Below, piece after piece: positions 24,701-35,392 of a DNA stretch of 64,000 bases; the stretch's first letter is position 1; the number at the start of each line of letters is the position of its first letter. The stretch is taken from NCBI RefSeq assembly GCF_014644295.1, contig NZ_BMKK01000009.1, positions 204,829 through 268,828 of the forward strand, in the 5' to 3' direction. The translations under genes and the position numbers were made by a program. Source of the stretch: Emticicia aquatilis. Its GTDB lineage: Bacteria > Bacteroidota > Bacteroidia > Cytophagales > Spirosomataceae. Below the pieces are notes generated by a model. It was not told the DNA's origin. It saw nothing but the letters and a program-made list of their open reading frames with translations, and ran no database searches.

Positions 24701-24742
24701 AGATATGAGACATTCATACGCTTGGTATTTTGTCTCATATCT
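24701..24742. repeat. intercistronic hairpin in SusCD locus 1
   Basis: AGATATGAGACA at 24701-24712 and TGTCTCATATCT at 24731-24742 are perfectly complementary, 18 bp after the SusD stop and 42 bp before the lipoprotein start. Related words (CATATCTAATACCTCACATCT) continue beside it. Confidence 0.8.
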
Positions 24743-24759
24743 AATACCTCACATCTATT

Positions 24760-26439
24760 TTAGAATTCCCATTTGAGTTTAACTTTATCCCAGAATACAG
24801 GGTCTCTGTCAAAGATAACTTCAGTTAATTTTGGAGTTGCATTTGAGTTCAAAGTACCTTCTTGTGAAGGATAAGGTAAACGCAATGCATACTGTCTTGG
24901 TGGCTTAATAATTGGATTATTAACTTGTGAAGGGAAACCAGTACGACGCATTGAGTTCCAGATTTCCATACCTTGTCCCCAAGATGAGAACCATAACTGT
25001 TTCGCTACAACGTTTAATTTTGCAGTATTTGACGGAGCTGCATCATACAATTTCAATTGAGCCGCTACATAATCATTGATATAAGCTGCAGTAGGAGCAA
25101 CAGCATTAGCTGCATCAACTTTAGCACCGAGAGCAACTACACGAGCGATATGCTCTCTAATAGCAGCTTCAAAAATAGCTTTAGCATCACCAGCAGCACC
25201 ACCATCTAAGATAGCTTCGATTTGATAATACTTCATGTTATTGCTTGTAAGCAATGGCCAAATACCATTACCTGAACCTCTACCACCTGTCAATGCTCTT
25301 GGAGTCACGTTACGGCCACCAAAAAGACCACCAGCAGGATAACAACCAGGAGCTGTACGCAACGCACCATCTTGTGGCACACCCGTGTTATCTCCTCTGT
25401 CACGACCAAAGAAACCCGCAATGTATTTCAAATCAGCAGCACTTGGAGCAGAACCGAATACAGTAGCCCATTTTGCTAAGAAAGATGGTTTACGCACCAA
25501 GTAAGTACCACCGTAAGGAATTGTACCTCTATCAGTTGGGTTACTTGGGTCAAGAATCGTTTCTGTCTGACGGTAGAAATAATAATCCAAACGAGGGTCT
25601 TTGTTGAAAATCATCTCTTCCATTAATTGGTGTGCTGGATAAGCAAAACCGTTATCAGCTAAATAAGCTGATTGGAACCAAGGATGACGACCTTCTGGAG
25701 AAGACGCAGTACTGAAGTTATAAGTAAAGTCGTCAGCAGGAGCCGTAATATAACCACCAGCAGCAATGGCAGCAGCTAATTCAGCATTACCGTTTGTACG
25801 TCCTTTTCTTGCGTTCAATAATAATTTAATCTTAACCGATTTTGCAAATCTAATCCATTTTGCAGCCGAACCACCGTACATAAAGTCAGCAGATGCCGCT
25901 AATGGGTCAGCAGTAGTTTTAGAAAGATTAGCTACTGCCTCATCACATAATTTAATCAAAGCCTCATAAATATCTGAGTCTTTATCAAATTTAGGAGTTG
26001 TAATTGCATTCTCTGCATTTCCTTTCCATGCTTCTGAATAAGGGCAGTCGCCGAAAGTATCAACAAAATTACCCATTGCAAAAGCTTTCATCGCTTGTGC
26101 TACACCCAAATAGTGTGGGCTATTTGCACTTGCATTGATGATAGCCTCAACGTTATTCATATTGCGGTAAAAGCTATTCCAAGTACCGTTATATGATTGG
26201 TTGTTTAGGTCAAAATTATCAGAACTACTCAATAATCCTGCAAAACCCATAGCATTATCATTCACAGCAGTAATAGCATTTACTACTGCACTTTCAGCAG
26301 TTGGTAATAAAAGCTTTGCCGATGCTACTGTTGGACTGTTCGGGTCTTTATTGATGTCCAAATCTGTTAAATCACAAGCACTCAACAAACTGATTAAGCC
26401 TGTAGTAAGTGCTATCTTCGATATGTATTTTAATTTCAT
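24760..26439 (-). CDS. SusD/RagB-family surface lipoprotein (SusD-like_2 type)
   Basis: 559 residues with lipobox LSAC. N-terminal LDINKDPNSPTVASAKLLLP is the typical opening of SusD-like_2 proteins, followed by TPR-rich helical units (MKAFAMGNFVDTFGDCPYSE, KWIRFAKSVKIKLLLNAR). SusD proteins cap the TonB-dependent SusC barrel and bind the glycan or peptide before uptake. The partner SusC lies immediately upstream in transcription. The substrate cannot be told because no degradative enzymes are linked. Confidence 0.93.
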   Translation of the reverse strand: MKLKYISKIALTTGLISLLSACDLTDLDINKDPNSPTVASAKLLLPTAESAVVNAITAVNDNAMGFAGLLSSSDNFDLNNQSYNGTWNSFYRNMNNVEAIINASANSPHYLGVAQAMKAFAMGNFVDTFGDCPYSEAWKGNAENAITTPKFDKDSDIYEALIKLCDEAVANLSKTTADPLAASADFMYGGSAAKWIRFAKSVKIKLLLNARKGRTNGNAELAAAIAAGGYITAPADDFTYNFSTASSPEGRHPWFQSAYLADNGFAYPAHQLMEEMIFNKDPRLDYYFYRQTETILDPSNPTDRGTIPYGGTYLVRKPSFLAKWATVFGSAPSAADLKYIAGFFGRDRGDNTGVPQDGALRTAPGCYPAGGLFGGRNVTPRALTGGRGSGNGIWPLLTSNNMKYYQIEAILDGGAAGDAKAIFEAAIREHIARVVALGAKVDAANAVAPTAAYINDYVAAQLKLYDAAPSNTAKLNVVAKQLWFSSWGQGMEIWNSMRRTGFPSQVNNPIIKPPRQYALRLPYPSQEGTLNSNATPKLTEVIFDRDPVFWDKVKLKWEF

Positions 26440-26457
26440 TTCTATTTACGATTTTTG

Positions 26458-26500
26458 GTTAGCTTATTAGCTGTTAGTTGTTAGCAATTAGCTATTAGTC
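26458..26500. repeat. short-word repeat, family B
   Basis: Repeated TTAGC/TTAGT words (GTTAGCTTATTAGCTGTTAG, then TTGTTAGCAATTAGCTATTA), approximate period seven to eight, in the SusC-SusD spacer. The same words recur at 62557-62672. Confidence 0.65.
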
Positions 26501-26598
26501 ATAAAAACAATTATCTCTTCAAGCCTAACTATATTATTAAATTTGGCTTATATCATTTCTAACTAAACGCTTTACTTATATCTAAAAGCCCAAATAAA

Positions 26599-29500
26599 TT
26601 AGAACGATACTGATAAGTTAGCACCAAAACGACGAGTTGATGGAGCTGCACCTAAGTCGAAACCTTGGATGTTTGAATCAGCAAAGTTTGACAATACTTC
26701 TGGGTCGAAGTTCAAGCCTGTCAACATGTTTGGAGATTTAAACCACAAGTTTCTTCCTGATAACGAAACTCTCAAGCCACCAATAAATGGTAATGTTTTC
26801 TTCAAGAAAGCTTTAGGAACGTTGTATCCTAATGAAACTTCACGCAAACGAATGGTTGTAATATCATAGATGTTAGTTTCGTCAGCACCATAAGCACCGT
26901 ATCCGTTTGAGAAGTGCGATTGGAACGCAGTCATTGGAATTGTGTTCTTAATAGTTTTACCTGACTCATCCAACAATGGTTTGTATGTTTGAGGGTCACC
27001 TAAGATACCTGGAATTACACGCATACCTTCACGGTCTTCAGAGAATTTCAATTGACCTCTCAATAATAATGAAGCAGCAGTTGCTGAGAACATACTTCCA
27101 CCAGCACGGTAATCCATCAATACTGACAAGTTAAATCCTTTGAAGCTAAATGTGTTTGTCCAACCAACAGTAAATTTAGGAGCAGGGTTTGCTAAGATTT
27201 GTGACGTTGGCTCTTGTAATGGTAAACCAGTAGTTGGGCTAATCAATACATTACCTTGGTCGTCACGAGCATTACGTGAACCGTAAATCATACCATAAGG
27301 GAAACCATTGCGGTGCATTGTACCAGTAGAAGAAAGACCTGTACCACCTAAGAATAACTCACCTGATGGACCTGCATCAACAACTTCTGAACGAAGACGA
27401 GTGTAAGCAATGAAAGAGTTCCAAGTGAAGCCATTGTTTAATTTAACAGGTACTAAGTTCAAGCCTAATTCCCAACCTCTGTTGATGATTTTACCTGCGT
27501 TAGTTGCTTTGAAGTCAAAACCTGATGATGTTGGGATACGAGCCGTTACAATCAAGTCAGTTGAAACACGATTGAAGTAAGCAAGGTCAACACCAATTCT
27601 GTTTTTGAAGAATTGTAATTCTGTACCAATTTCATACTCAGTAGTAAACTCTGGTTTCAAGTTAGCGTTGCTAAGCGTAGATGGTAGTCTCGTAGCAGAA
27701 ATCGGAGCAGCATTGTAGTATTGTACTGCAAAGTTATATGAAGTAAATACTTGATATGGGTCTGCATCTTTACCAACTTTCGCAACGTTTGCACGGATTT
27801 TACCAAAGCTCAAAATATTTGTTGGTAATTTAAACGCTTCAGTGAAGATGAATGAACCACTTACTGATGGGTAGAAATAGCTATTATTAGCAGCTGGTAA
27901 TGTAGAAGAGTGGTCATTACGGATAGTTGCTGTCAAGAAAGCATAGTTGTTATACGATGCACCGTATTCAGCAAAGAAACCATAAAGACGACGTTTGCTT
28001 TGGAATTCTGAAGCAAATTGAGTGTTTGTACCACCCAAAATCAACAAGTTAGGGTCAATGATTGTTTGTCCTAATAAGCTACTGATATTTCTGTAACGTT
28101 GGTTAGCATTGAAACCAGCTAATAAACGCATGTTGATTTTCTCACTGATATCTTTGTTGGCTGATGCTAAGAAAGTGAAATCTAATTCTGTATTAGTAAT
28201 GTCACGACGAGTAACCTGACCTAATGGAACTGAGTTACCACCTGGACGATAAACCTCTCTACGAGTTTCGTCATACGTATTGATACCACCTTTAGCTGTT
28301 AAGTTCAACCAAGGAGCTACATCATAAGTCAAAGCCATGTTACCAAATACACGATTTACCTTACTTGTATAAGTATTGTATTTAGCTGTCCAAAGTGGGT
28401 TGTCTAATGCACGATAGAATACGTTTGCACCAGTTACTGGGTTTTCGAATGGAAGACCATTCAAATCGAAGTTACGTGGTAAGTAGAACAAACGAGAGTA
28501 GATTGAACCAGAAGCAGCCAAACCACCGTAGTCAGCAAAATAACCAGCACCCGATTGTGGTGAGTTTTGGTTGGTGCTTACGTAGTTAACGTTACCGCTC
28601 AAATTTAATTTATTAGCCAAAGTAGCGTTTCCACCGAAGTTCAAAGTAGTACGGTCAGCACCTGAGTTTGGAATGATACCTTGGTTAGTCATACGTGAAG
28701 CACCTGCACTGATAGTAGTTTTATCGCCAGTTGAGCTGATGTTAAAGCTATTTTCGATTACATGACCACGTTTGAAGAATCCACCAATAATATCATAAGG
28801 CTTCAATTCATAAGGAACAGCATTTCCGTTTGCATCTAATAATTCAGGGAAAGCTGATTTATAACGAGCCGCACCATAAGCAACACCAACAATTGGGTTT
28901 GGTACAAATCCAGCTGCATAATTACCATCAATAATTTTTGAATAACGCTCAAAACCTAAAGCTTGGTTAACACGGTCAACCTCAGCAGGGAATACAGAAC
29001 CCCAGTTACCGATGAATCCACCATTGTAAGTTTGGTTAGAACCTTGAGTGTATGTATTTTGGTAATCTGGAACGGTAGAGATTTTTTCAGTAGAATATGA
29101 AGAGTTATAAGTTACTTCTAAACCTTTCTTAGCATTTTTGCTACCAGCTTTAGTCGTGATTACAACCACACCGTTAGCAGCACGTGAACCATAAAGAGCA
29201 GATGCCGCAGCACCTTTCAAGATAGTCATTGACTCTACGTTGTTAGGGTCAATATCATAAGCACGGTTCGAAGTTACTGTATTTTGGTTAAAACCATCAG
29301 TAGCATTTACCGAGTTATCGAAAGGAATACCATCCACAACGAATAATGGTTGGTTATTTCCAGTAAATGAGTTTGCACCACGAATCGTGATACGAGTTGC
29401 TTGACCTGGAGCACCACCACCCGAAATAATGTTTACACCTGGTACTTTACCATTCAAGGCACGCAAAGCATCTGGCTCCGAACGTTGTTGAAGAGACTCT

Positions 29501-29880
29501 GCGTTTACGTTAGATACCGCATAAGCCAAAGCTTTTTTCTCACGTTGGATACCGATAGCCGTTACAACAACTTCAGATAATTGTTTTGTGTCAGCACCTA
29601 ACGAGATGTTTACAACTGACTGGCTTCCAAGTTTTACTTCTTGGGTGTTCATACCCACAAAACTGAACACTAATGTACTTCCTGAGGCAGCTTCAATAGA
29701 GTAATTACCCTCTATGTCAGTCTGTGACCCTTTTGAAGTACCTTTTACTTGTACCGTTACACCCGGCAATCCTGAGCCATCATCCGATGACGTTACTTTA
29801 CCAGTTATCTTCTTGCCTTGTGCCATTACAGCAAAAGACATGATGACACCCAGCAAACTAAGAAGTAGATTCTTCTTCAT
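26599..29880 (-). CDS. SusC/RagA TonB-linked outer membrane protein, locus 1
   Basis: 1093 residues from ATG MKKNLLLSLLG; signal peptide, then a carboxypeptidase-like regulatory domain (KITGKVTSSDDGSGLPGVTV) and the plug with the SusC/RagA signatures LRALNGKVPGVNIISGGG and SMTILKGAAASALYGSRAAN, then a 22-strand barrel ending VSF. It imports a polymer or peptide through TonB energy together with SusD. The first 60 residues nearly repeat those of the second SusC protein, pointing to relatedness. A -7 promoter element is 42 bp upstream. Confidence 0.95.
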   Translation of the reverse strand: MKKNLLLSLLGVIMSFAVMAQGKKITGKVTSSDDGSGLPGVTVQVKGTSKGSQTDIEGNYSIEAASGSTLVFSFVGMNTQEVKLGSQSVVNISLGADTKQLSEVVVTAIGIQREKKALAYAVSNVNAESLQQRSEPDALRALNGKVPGVNIISGGGAPGQATRITIRGANSFTGNNQPLFVVDGIPFDNSVNATDGFNQNTVTSNRAYDIDPNNVESMTILKGAAASALYGSRAANGVVVITTKAGSKNAKKGLEVTYNSSYSTEKISTVPDYQNTYTQGSNQTYNGGFIGNWGSVFPAEVDRVNQALGFERYSKIIDGNYAAGFVPNPIVGVAYGAARYKSAFPELLDANGNAVPYELKPYDIIGGFFKRGHVIENSFNISSTGDKTTISAGASRMTNQGIIPNSGADRTTLNFGGNATLANKLNLSGNVNYVSTNQNSPQSGAGYFADYGGLAASGSIYSRLFYLPRNFDLNGLPFENPVTGANVFYRALDNPLWTAKYNTYTSKVNRVFGNMALTYDVAPWLNLTAKGGINTYDETRREVYRPGGNSVPLGQVTRRDITNTELDFTFLASANKDISEKINMRLLAGFNANQRYRNISSLLGQTIIDPNLLILGGTNTQFASEFQSKRRLYGFFAEYGASYNNYAFLTATIRNDHSSTLPAANNSYFYPSVSGSFIFTEAFKLPTNILSFGKIRANVAKVGKDADPYQVFTSYNFAVQYYNAAPISATRLPSTLSNANLKPEFTTEYEIGTELQFFKNRIGVDLAYFNRVSTDLIVTARIPTSSGFDFKATNAGKIINRGWELGLNLVPVKLNNGFTWNSFIAYTRLRSEVVDAGPSGELFLGGTGLSSTGTMHRNGFPYGMIYGSRNARDDQGNVLISPTTGLPLQEPTSQILANPAPKFTVGWTNTFSFKGFNLSVLMDYRAGGSMFSATAASLLLRGQLKFSEDREGMRVIPGILGDPQTYKPLLDESGKTIKNTIPMTAFQSHFSNGYGAYGADETNIYDITTIRLREVSLGYNVPKAFLKKTLPFIGGLRVSLSGRNLWFKSPNMLTGLNFDPEVLSNFADSNIQGFDLGAAPSTRRFGANLSVSF

Positions 29881-29921
29881 GTACATTTTAGTTTAGGTTA
29901 TTAAATGATAATTAACTGTTA

Positions 29922-29929
29922 CAAAAATA
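29922..29929 (-). promoter_or_regulatory. promoter of SusCD locus 1
   Basis: On the minus strand TATTTTTG matches TAnnTTTG; a TTTT near -33 precedes it by 19 bp. The stretch TATTTAAAATA-GTATTTTTGT is shared with locus 2, so both promoters are probably of one class. Confidence 0.55.
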
Positions 29930-30709
29930 CTTATTTTAAATAGAGAATAAAACAGTACTCGTGTAGTTTCTTGAATTAAACATATAACAATTTTCAGAAA
30001 CGGCGAAATAAATTTAGTATTTTTCAGAACATTCTTAATATAGTTAATTTTATTATAAAATAAATACAATACTTATCATATATTTCACAATTTATCCAAT
30101 ACCCCAAATATATTTTGGCATATACCTTATAATACCTAATTTTTATACGAGTCATAATGTCAAAATTAAGTACTTTTACTCAAATCTATATAAGCACAAA
30201 AATTCTTAGAAAAATACAATTAAAAAAAGTTTCAAATTAGTATGCAAAACGACTATTATATAATATTATTTCGACAAAACTACTTTTTCCATATATATCA
30301 TTTTAAAAAAAATAGACAATACTAAGGTAATATTCTGTACGTATAGATAAGCAATCATAAAATACTTCAAGATTAGTCTTTGATTTTTCGGACAAATACC
30401 TAAATTGTACTTTTCTAAGATTCACCAAAACCTTCCCTTAGTCAATAGCACCTATTTTGGAGGCTCTTTTAGGAGAAAATGATTAGACTAAAAACGACAT
30501 TTTTATAGCCTGTTAAAATCTAAAAAATGCGTTCCTGATTATCTAAATGCGTTTCTTAGTATTTTATAATATGGTATTATTTTATCTTTTCAAAATGGTT
30601 TAATGTGCGAAAAGTATTATTTTTTTATTTCATTATTGAAAACTTTAATTTGTACTATTTCTAAAGACGTTTTTGTGATTATAGGTAAAAAGACTCGCTT
30701 AAAAACAAA
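29930..30709. other. long AT-rich intergenic region upstream of SusCD locus 1
   Basis: About 780 bp with very high A+T and no open frame longer than a few dozen codons that resembles a protein. I find no tRNA, no repeat array and no binding-site cluster beyond poly-A/T tracts. It presumably holds the distal regulatory region of the SusC gene or decayed sequence. Confidence 0.5.
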
Positions 30710-30740
30710 AAAACGCCGTATGAGCTTCATACGACGTTTT
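30710..30740. terminator. terminator of SusCD locus 2
   Basis: AAAACG-C-CGTATG pairs with CATACG-A-CGTTTT around a five-base loop, after the second SusD stop codon, with A/T tracts on both sides. Confidence 0.85.
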
Positions 30741-30766
30741 AAAACGAATTTTATTTACAATTCCTA

Positions 30767-32209
30767 TTAAGGATTCTGTACGCAGTCTTTATTCACGGCT
30801 AATTCGGTTGTTGGAATTGGCCAAACATACTCCGACTGGCTTGGTGAAACAGCATTTACAGGGCCTTTTGCAGGGAATGGTGAGCCTGTACGAGTAATAT
30901 CGAACGAACGTACACCTTCACCCAAAAACTCAATTCTTCTTTCAGTCAAGATAGCTGTAATTAAATCAGCTTTAGTTGCTGGAGCTAAAACTGAGCCTTT
31001 TGAACGACCACGAACAGCATTCAACAATGCTACCGCAGAAGCATCAACACCTGTTGCTAAACGAGCTTTTGCTTCAGCATAACTCAATAAAACTTCAGCA
31101 TAACGCATCACTGGCACCCAGTCAATATAAGGAGAAGCACCTGGGAATTTGGTCAAATAAATACGTGTACCACTCGTCGAAGTAAGTTTCTTACGGTCGT
31201 CGGTATCTGCAAAACTTGCCGAACCATAGATTCCTGTTGGGTTCAACGAAAACTCGCCACCACCAGTTGGGCCAGGTAAATAGTAGAATGCCAATTGGTT
31301 TTGAGTACCTGGTACGTCGTTAGTAGCCATTGGCATCGACAAGATAGACTCAAGCGTACGGTAATTTGTAAAGATTGCAGCAAAGTTTGCATTCAATTCA
31401 TGTCCTACACCCGTAGCTGCTTTGAACGGAGCAGCCGCTGGGACAATTTTAGCAGCTTCGGTTGCTAATTCAGCATATTTACCCATGGCCAAATACACTT
31501 TTACTTTTAAAGCAATAGCAGTATTTTTATGAGCTCTCGTTACGTTCAAATCTTGCAAAGCATAGCTTGCTGGTAAATTAGTTTCAGCAAAATTCAAATC
31601 ATCTAAGATTTGAGCATATACTTCAGCAACCGTCGAACGCTTCAAGTTATTCGAATTACCCGCACCTGTTTCGCCTTTCAAACGTAATGGTAAACCAAGC
31701 GATGCACCATTATCTTTAGTATATGGCTGTGCATAGATATTCAACAAAGAGAAATAACTCAATGCTCTCAAGAAACGAGCTTCTCCTTTGTAGTTAGCCA
31801 CTTTATCAGTAGCAATTTTTGCTGGAGCTGCATCAACTTTATCCAAGAATAAATTCATGTTGTTGATAGCTGCATAAGCACTTGACCAAAGGTTGTTTAC
31901 TTCGTTTGAAGAAGCATTGATGGTGAAGTTCCAAGTCTGAAGACCAGTTACACCATTGTTTGTTTGGTTCAAAAACTCTTCACCTCTGATGTCATTATAG
32001 ATAAAATAACGACCACCCAAGAAGTTACCATTTTTTACACCACGATAAAGTCCATTCACTAATGATTCGATTCTATCAGGCGTATCGTAAGCACTCAAAT
32101 CTGACACCGATGTTTTCGGAACTGGGTCGAGTAAATCTTCCTTACAGCTACTTATCGACAATGCCAACAGGGCAGTGACGAGTAGTTTTGTATATATTGT
32201 ATTTTTCAT
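30767..32209 (-). CDS. SusD/RagB-family surface lipoprotein, locus 2
   Basis: 480 residues, lipobox ISSC followed by KEDLLDPVPKTSVSD, the usual opening of RagB/SusD proteins. Helical TPR body, then WVPVMRYAEVLLSYAEAKAR and the C-terminal ILTERRIEFLGEGVRSFDI, which are strong SusD signatures. Pairs with the SusC protein only 18 bp upstream. Unlike locus 1, there is no third lipoprotein gene: a terminator follows directly. Substrate unknown. Confidence 0.95.
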   Translation of the reverse strand: MKNTIYTKLLVTALLALSISSCKEDLLDPVPKTSVSDLSAYDTPDRIESLVNGLYRGVKNGNFLGGRYFIYNDIRGEEFLNQTNNGVTGLQTWNFTINASSNEVNNLWSSAYAAINNMNLFLDKVDAAPAKIATDKVANYKGEARFLRALSYFSLLNIYAQPYTKDNGASLGLPLRLKGETGAGNSNNLKRSTVAEVYAQILDDLNFAETNLPASYALQDLNVTRAHKNTAIALKVKVYLAMGKYAELATEAAKIVPAAAPFKAATGVGHELNANFAAIFTNYRTLESILSMPMATNDVPGTQNQLAFYYLPGPTGGGEFSLNPTGIYGSASFADTDDRKKLTSTSGTRIYLTKFPGASPYIDWVPVMRYAEVLLSYAEAKARLATGVDASAVALLNAVRGRSKGSVLAPATKADLITAILTERRIEFLGEGVRSFDITRTGSPFPAKGPVNAVSPSQSEYVWPIPTTELAVNKDCVQNP

Positions 32210-32227
32210 AATATTAAATTTCGATAA

Positions 32228-35200
32228 TTAGAATGTTAGACTTAAACCACAAGAAAGTGTTCTTGCTTGAGGAATTGAGTTACGGTCGATACCTGGAGCC
32301 AAGTTTGAGTTACCATTTGATGATGTCTCAGGGTCAGTACCAGAGTATTTCGTAAGCATGAAAGCATTCGTAACTTGAGCAAATACTCTTGCATTTGTCA
32401 ACTTGATTTTGTTGATAACATTAGCTGGTAAGTTATAACCTAAAGCAATGTTACGGCATTTGATAAAGTCACCTTTCTCAACGTTGTTTGAGATTGGGAA
32501 TGATGAACCATTAGAAATATTATCACCATAAACTACTCTTGGCCATGAACCATTCGTGTTAGTTTCTGTCCAACGGTCTAAGATATCAGATGCGTTGTTC
32601 CAGAAACGTTGGTCATGCAAACCTGCTTTTGTTCCGTTATAAACATAGAATCCTGCCGAGTAAATCAAGCTAATTGACAAGTCGAATTTCTTGTAGCTAA
32701 AGTTATTATCCCATCCACCGTAGAATTTAGGAATAGTATTACCCATGATTTTAGAATCAGCAGCAGCCGTGATAGCTGGTGCAGTTGTTCCATCAAGGAA
32801 TGTCCAACGGCTCTTGCCAGTAGCAACCGCATGAGAATATTGTACTTCTTGGCCTTTACCATTAACATAGATACGTTGACCAGTTGCTGGGTTCACTCCT
32901 CTTGTTTCTACAACATATAAACTACCGAGAGCATAACCAACTCTTGTGATATTGGCAGTCTCTAACTGAGTTACACCAAAAATATCTGAGTTACCTTCTG
33001 CTAAAGCCGTAACTTCGTTTTTCTGAGTTGCGAAGTTCAAAGTTGTATTCCATCTGAATGCTTTGTTATTGATAACTGCACCGCTAATCGAGAATTCAAC
33101 ACCTTGATTATACATTGAACCAACGTTTTTAGCTACTGAGTTACCCGGTACACCCATTGATGGAGACAATGGAGAGTTCAAAATCAAACCGTCGATATTG
33201 TTTTTGTAGTAAGTCAACTCACCAGTAATTCTGTCTTTCAAGAATCCGAAGTTCAAACCGATATCTAATTTTGTACTTGTTTCCCATTTCAAATCAGGGT
33301 TACCTGCTTGTGAGAAATACAAAGCTGGAGCCGAACCACCGTAGTTGCTGAAATCATATAAGCTTAAAGAAGCGTAATCGCTGATACCTGCATTACCTAC
33401 TTTACCATAACTTGTTCTTAATTTCAAAGTAGAGATTTTATCACCGAGAGCATCTTTAAAGAATGTTTCTTCTGAAAGGTTCCAACCAGCAGATACACCG
33501 TAGAAGTTACCAAATTTCTTACCAGCTGCTAATGCCGATAAACCATCACGACGTAAACTTGCTGTGAAATAATAACGTTTAGCGAAGTCATAAGTCACAC
33601 GACCAAAGTATGATTGGAAACCATTCTCTGTAAAGAAGTTGAACGGTGGGTTGTTGTTTACCGTGTAATTTCCTTCGTAAGTATCAAAGAATGGGTCAGC
33701 TACTGTCTGACGTGAACCACTCCACATATTACGTTTTGTATATTGTTGTTCTGTACCAAGCGTTGCACTTACAGTGTGTTTGTCAGCAAACTTTTGGTTG
33801 TAGTTTACATAATTTTGCCAAGTCCAACGTGTGCTTTTATAAAGGTAGTTACTTGCAACACCTTTTGCAGCAAAACCATCACCGTGAATTGGGTTATTGA
33901 ATGTACGTGAATCAACAGTTTGATTATCAATACCATAATCAGTACGGAACGACAAGTTTTTAGTGAAATTGTAAGTAGCATAGATATTAGACAAGAAACG
34001 GTCAGTTTGAGCTGTTGCTTTATCTAAATCGAGTAATACAACTGGGTTATAAAAACCACTACGGTCTTTGTTCAATAAGTTACCTGGCGTATTGGCCAAT
34101 GCACCAGTAGTATTGATATTATACGAACCATCTGGCAAGAATGCAGGAACGTTCGGAGCAGTAACTAAAGGCACACGACCCAAACCACCTGTGTTAAAGT
34201 TTGTACCTTGTAATGAACCACTGTTTGGAGCGAAAGCATCTGACGAGCTATAAGTTACGTTTGCACCAAAAATCAATTTCTCAGTTACGTTGTGGCTGAT
34301 ATTCAAACGAGCATTTTTACGTTCAAAAGTATTCTTTTTCAAGAAACCTTCTTGGTTTGTATAACCACCCGAGAAATAGTATGAAGACTTAGGCGTAGCA
34401 CCAGAAATGTTGATGTTATGACTTTGTTGGAAACCTGTTTGGAAAACATAATCATACCAGTTAGTATCATAAGGTTTGCCATTCGGGTCTAAGTTTTCAA
34501 AATAAAGTGGGCTATACGTTTGGCCTGCCAATGTCGCTCTGTTTTTCTCAGCTTCGTTTTTCATCATGATGTATTCTGAAGCATTCAACAAATCGAAAGT
34601 TCTGTACGGTTTTGTCCAACCGAAGTTTGAGTCATACGTAATCGTTGCTTTACCTGCTTTACCTTTTTTAGTAGTGATTACCAATACACCATTGGCAGCA
34701 CGTGAACCATAGATAGCCGTAGCCGCTGCATCTTTCAAGATGTCGATAGTTTCGATATCGTTTGGATTGATGTCTGACAATGGGTTTGCAGCAATACCTC
34801 CTGGCCCAACTGAACCTGCATCTTGTGAGAATACGATTACTCCATCAACAACAATTAATGGATAAGAACTCGAAGTGATTGAGTTAAAACCACGTACACG
34901 AATAACTGGAGGGTTATTCAATAAACCATTAGGAATATTGATATTTACACCCGCAGCTTTACCCGAAAGTAATTGGTCGAATGATTGAGCTGGAATTGAT
35001 TTGATTGCATCGCCTTTGATAGTCGAAACCGCCGATGTCACATCTTTACGGTTTTGAGTACCGTAACCTACTACTACCAATTGCTCTAACTGTACGCCAT
35101 CATTGGCCAATGTGACGTTGATTACAGTTTTGCCACCTACTGGCACTTCTGAAGTTTGCATACCAATAAAACTGAAAACCAAAGTTTCGTTGGCGTTGAC

Positions 35201-35392
35201 GTCAATCGCAAAATTGCCGTCGTTATTTGTTTGTGTACCCTTTGTTGTACCTTTTACCTGTACTGATACACCCGGCAATGCCGAACCATCATCCGATGAT
35301 GTTACCTTGCCAGTAACCCTTTTGCTTTGTGCCAATACGGCAAAAGAAAAGAGTAATCCCAGCATACTAAGAAGTAGCTTTTTCTTCTTCAT
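32228..35392 (-). CDS. SusC/RagA TonB-linked outer membrane protein, locus 2
   Basis: 1054 residues from ATG MKKKKLLLSMLG. Regulatory domain KRVTGKVTSSDDGSALPGVS, plug motifs VVVGYGTQNRKDVTSAVS, FDQLLSGKAAGVNINIPNG and DILKDAAATAIYGSRAANG, then a TonB-dependent beta-barrel ending LSLTF. The 51-bp longer frame upstream lacks signal features. Works with the adjacent SusD as a nutrient importer. Its N-terminal 60 residues are very close to those of the locus-1 SusC while the barrel differs, consistent with swapping or conserved targeting sequence. Confidence 0.95.
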   Translation of the reverse strand: MKKKKLLLSMLGLLFSFAVLAQSKRVTGKVTSSDDGSALPGVSVQVKGTTKGTQTNNDGNFAIDVNANETLVFSFIGMQTSEVPVGGKTVINVTLANDGVQLEQLVVVGYGTQNRKDVTSAVSTIKGDAIKSIPAQSFDQLLSGKAAGVNINIPNGLLNNPPVIRVRGFNSITSSSYPLIVVDGVIVFSQDAGSVGPGGIAANPLSDINPNDIETIDILKDAAATAIYGSRAANGVLVITTKKGKAGKATITYDSNFGWTKPYRTFDLLNASEYIMMKNEAEKNRATLAGQTYSPLYFENLDPNGKPYDTNWYDYVFQTGFQQSHNINISGATPKSSYYFSGGYTNQEGFLKKNTFERKNARLNISHNVTEKLIFGANVTYSSSDAFAPNSGSLQGTNFNTGGLGRVPLVTAPNVPAFLPDGSYNINTTGALANTPGNLLNKDRSGFYNPVVLLDLDKATAQTDRFLSNIYATYNFTKNLSFRTDYGIDNQTVDSRTFNNPIHGDGFAAKGVASNYLYKSTRWTWQNYVNYNQKFADKHTVSATLGTEQQYTKRNMWSGSRQTVADPFFDTYEGNYTVNNNPPFNFFTENGFQSYFGRVTYDFAKRYYFTASLRRDGLSALAAGKKFGNFYGVSAGWNLSEETFFKDALGDKISTLKLRTSYGKVGNAGISDYASLSLYDFSNYGGSAPALYFSQAGNPDLKWETSTKLDIGLNFGFLKDRITGELTYYKNNIDGLILNSPLSPSMGVPGNSVAKNVGSMYNQGVEFSISGAVINNKAFRWNTTLNFATQKNEVTALAEGNSDIFGVTQLETANITRVGYALGSLYVVETRGVNPATGQRIYVNGKGQEVQYSHAVATGKSRWTFLDGTTAPAITAAADSKIMGNTIPKFYGGWDNNFSYKKFDLSISLIYSAGFYVYNGTKAGLHDQRFWNNASDILDRWTETNTNGSWPRVVYGDNISNGSSFPISNNVEKGDFIKCRNIALGYNLPANVINKIKLTNARVFAQVTNAFMLTKYSGTDPETSSNGNSNLAPGIDRNSIPQARTLSCGLSLTF

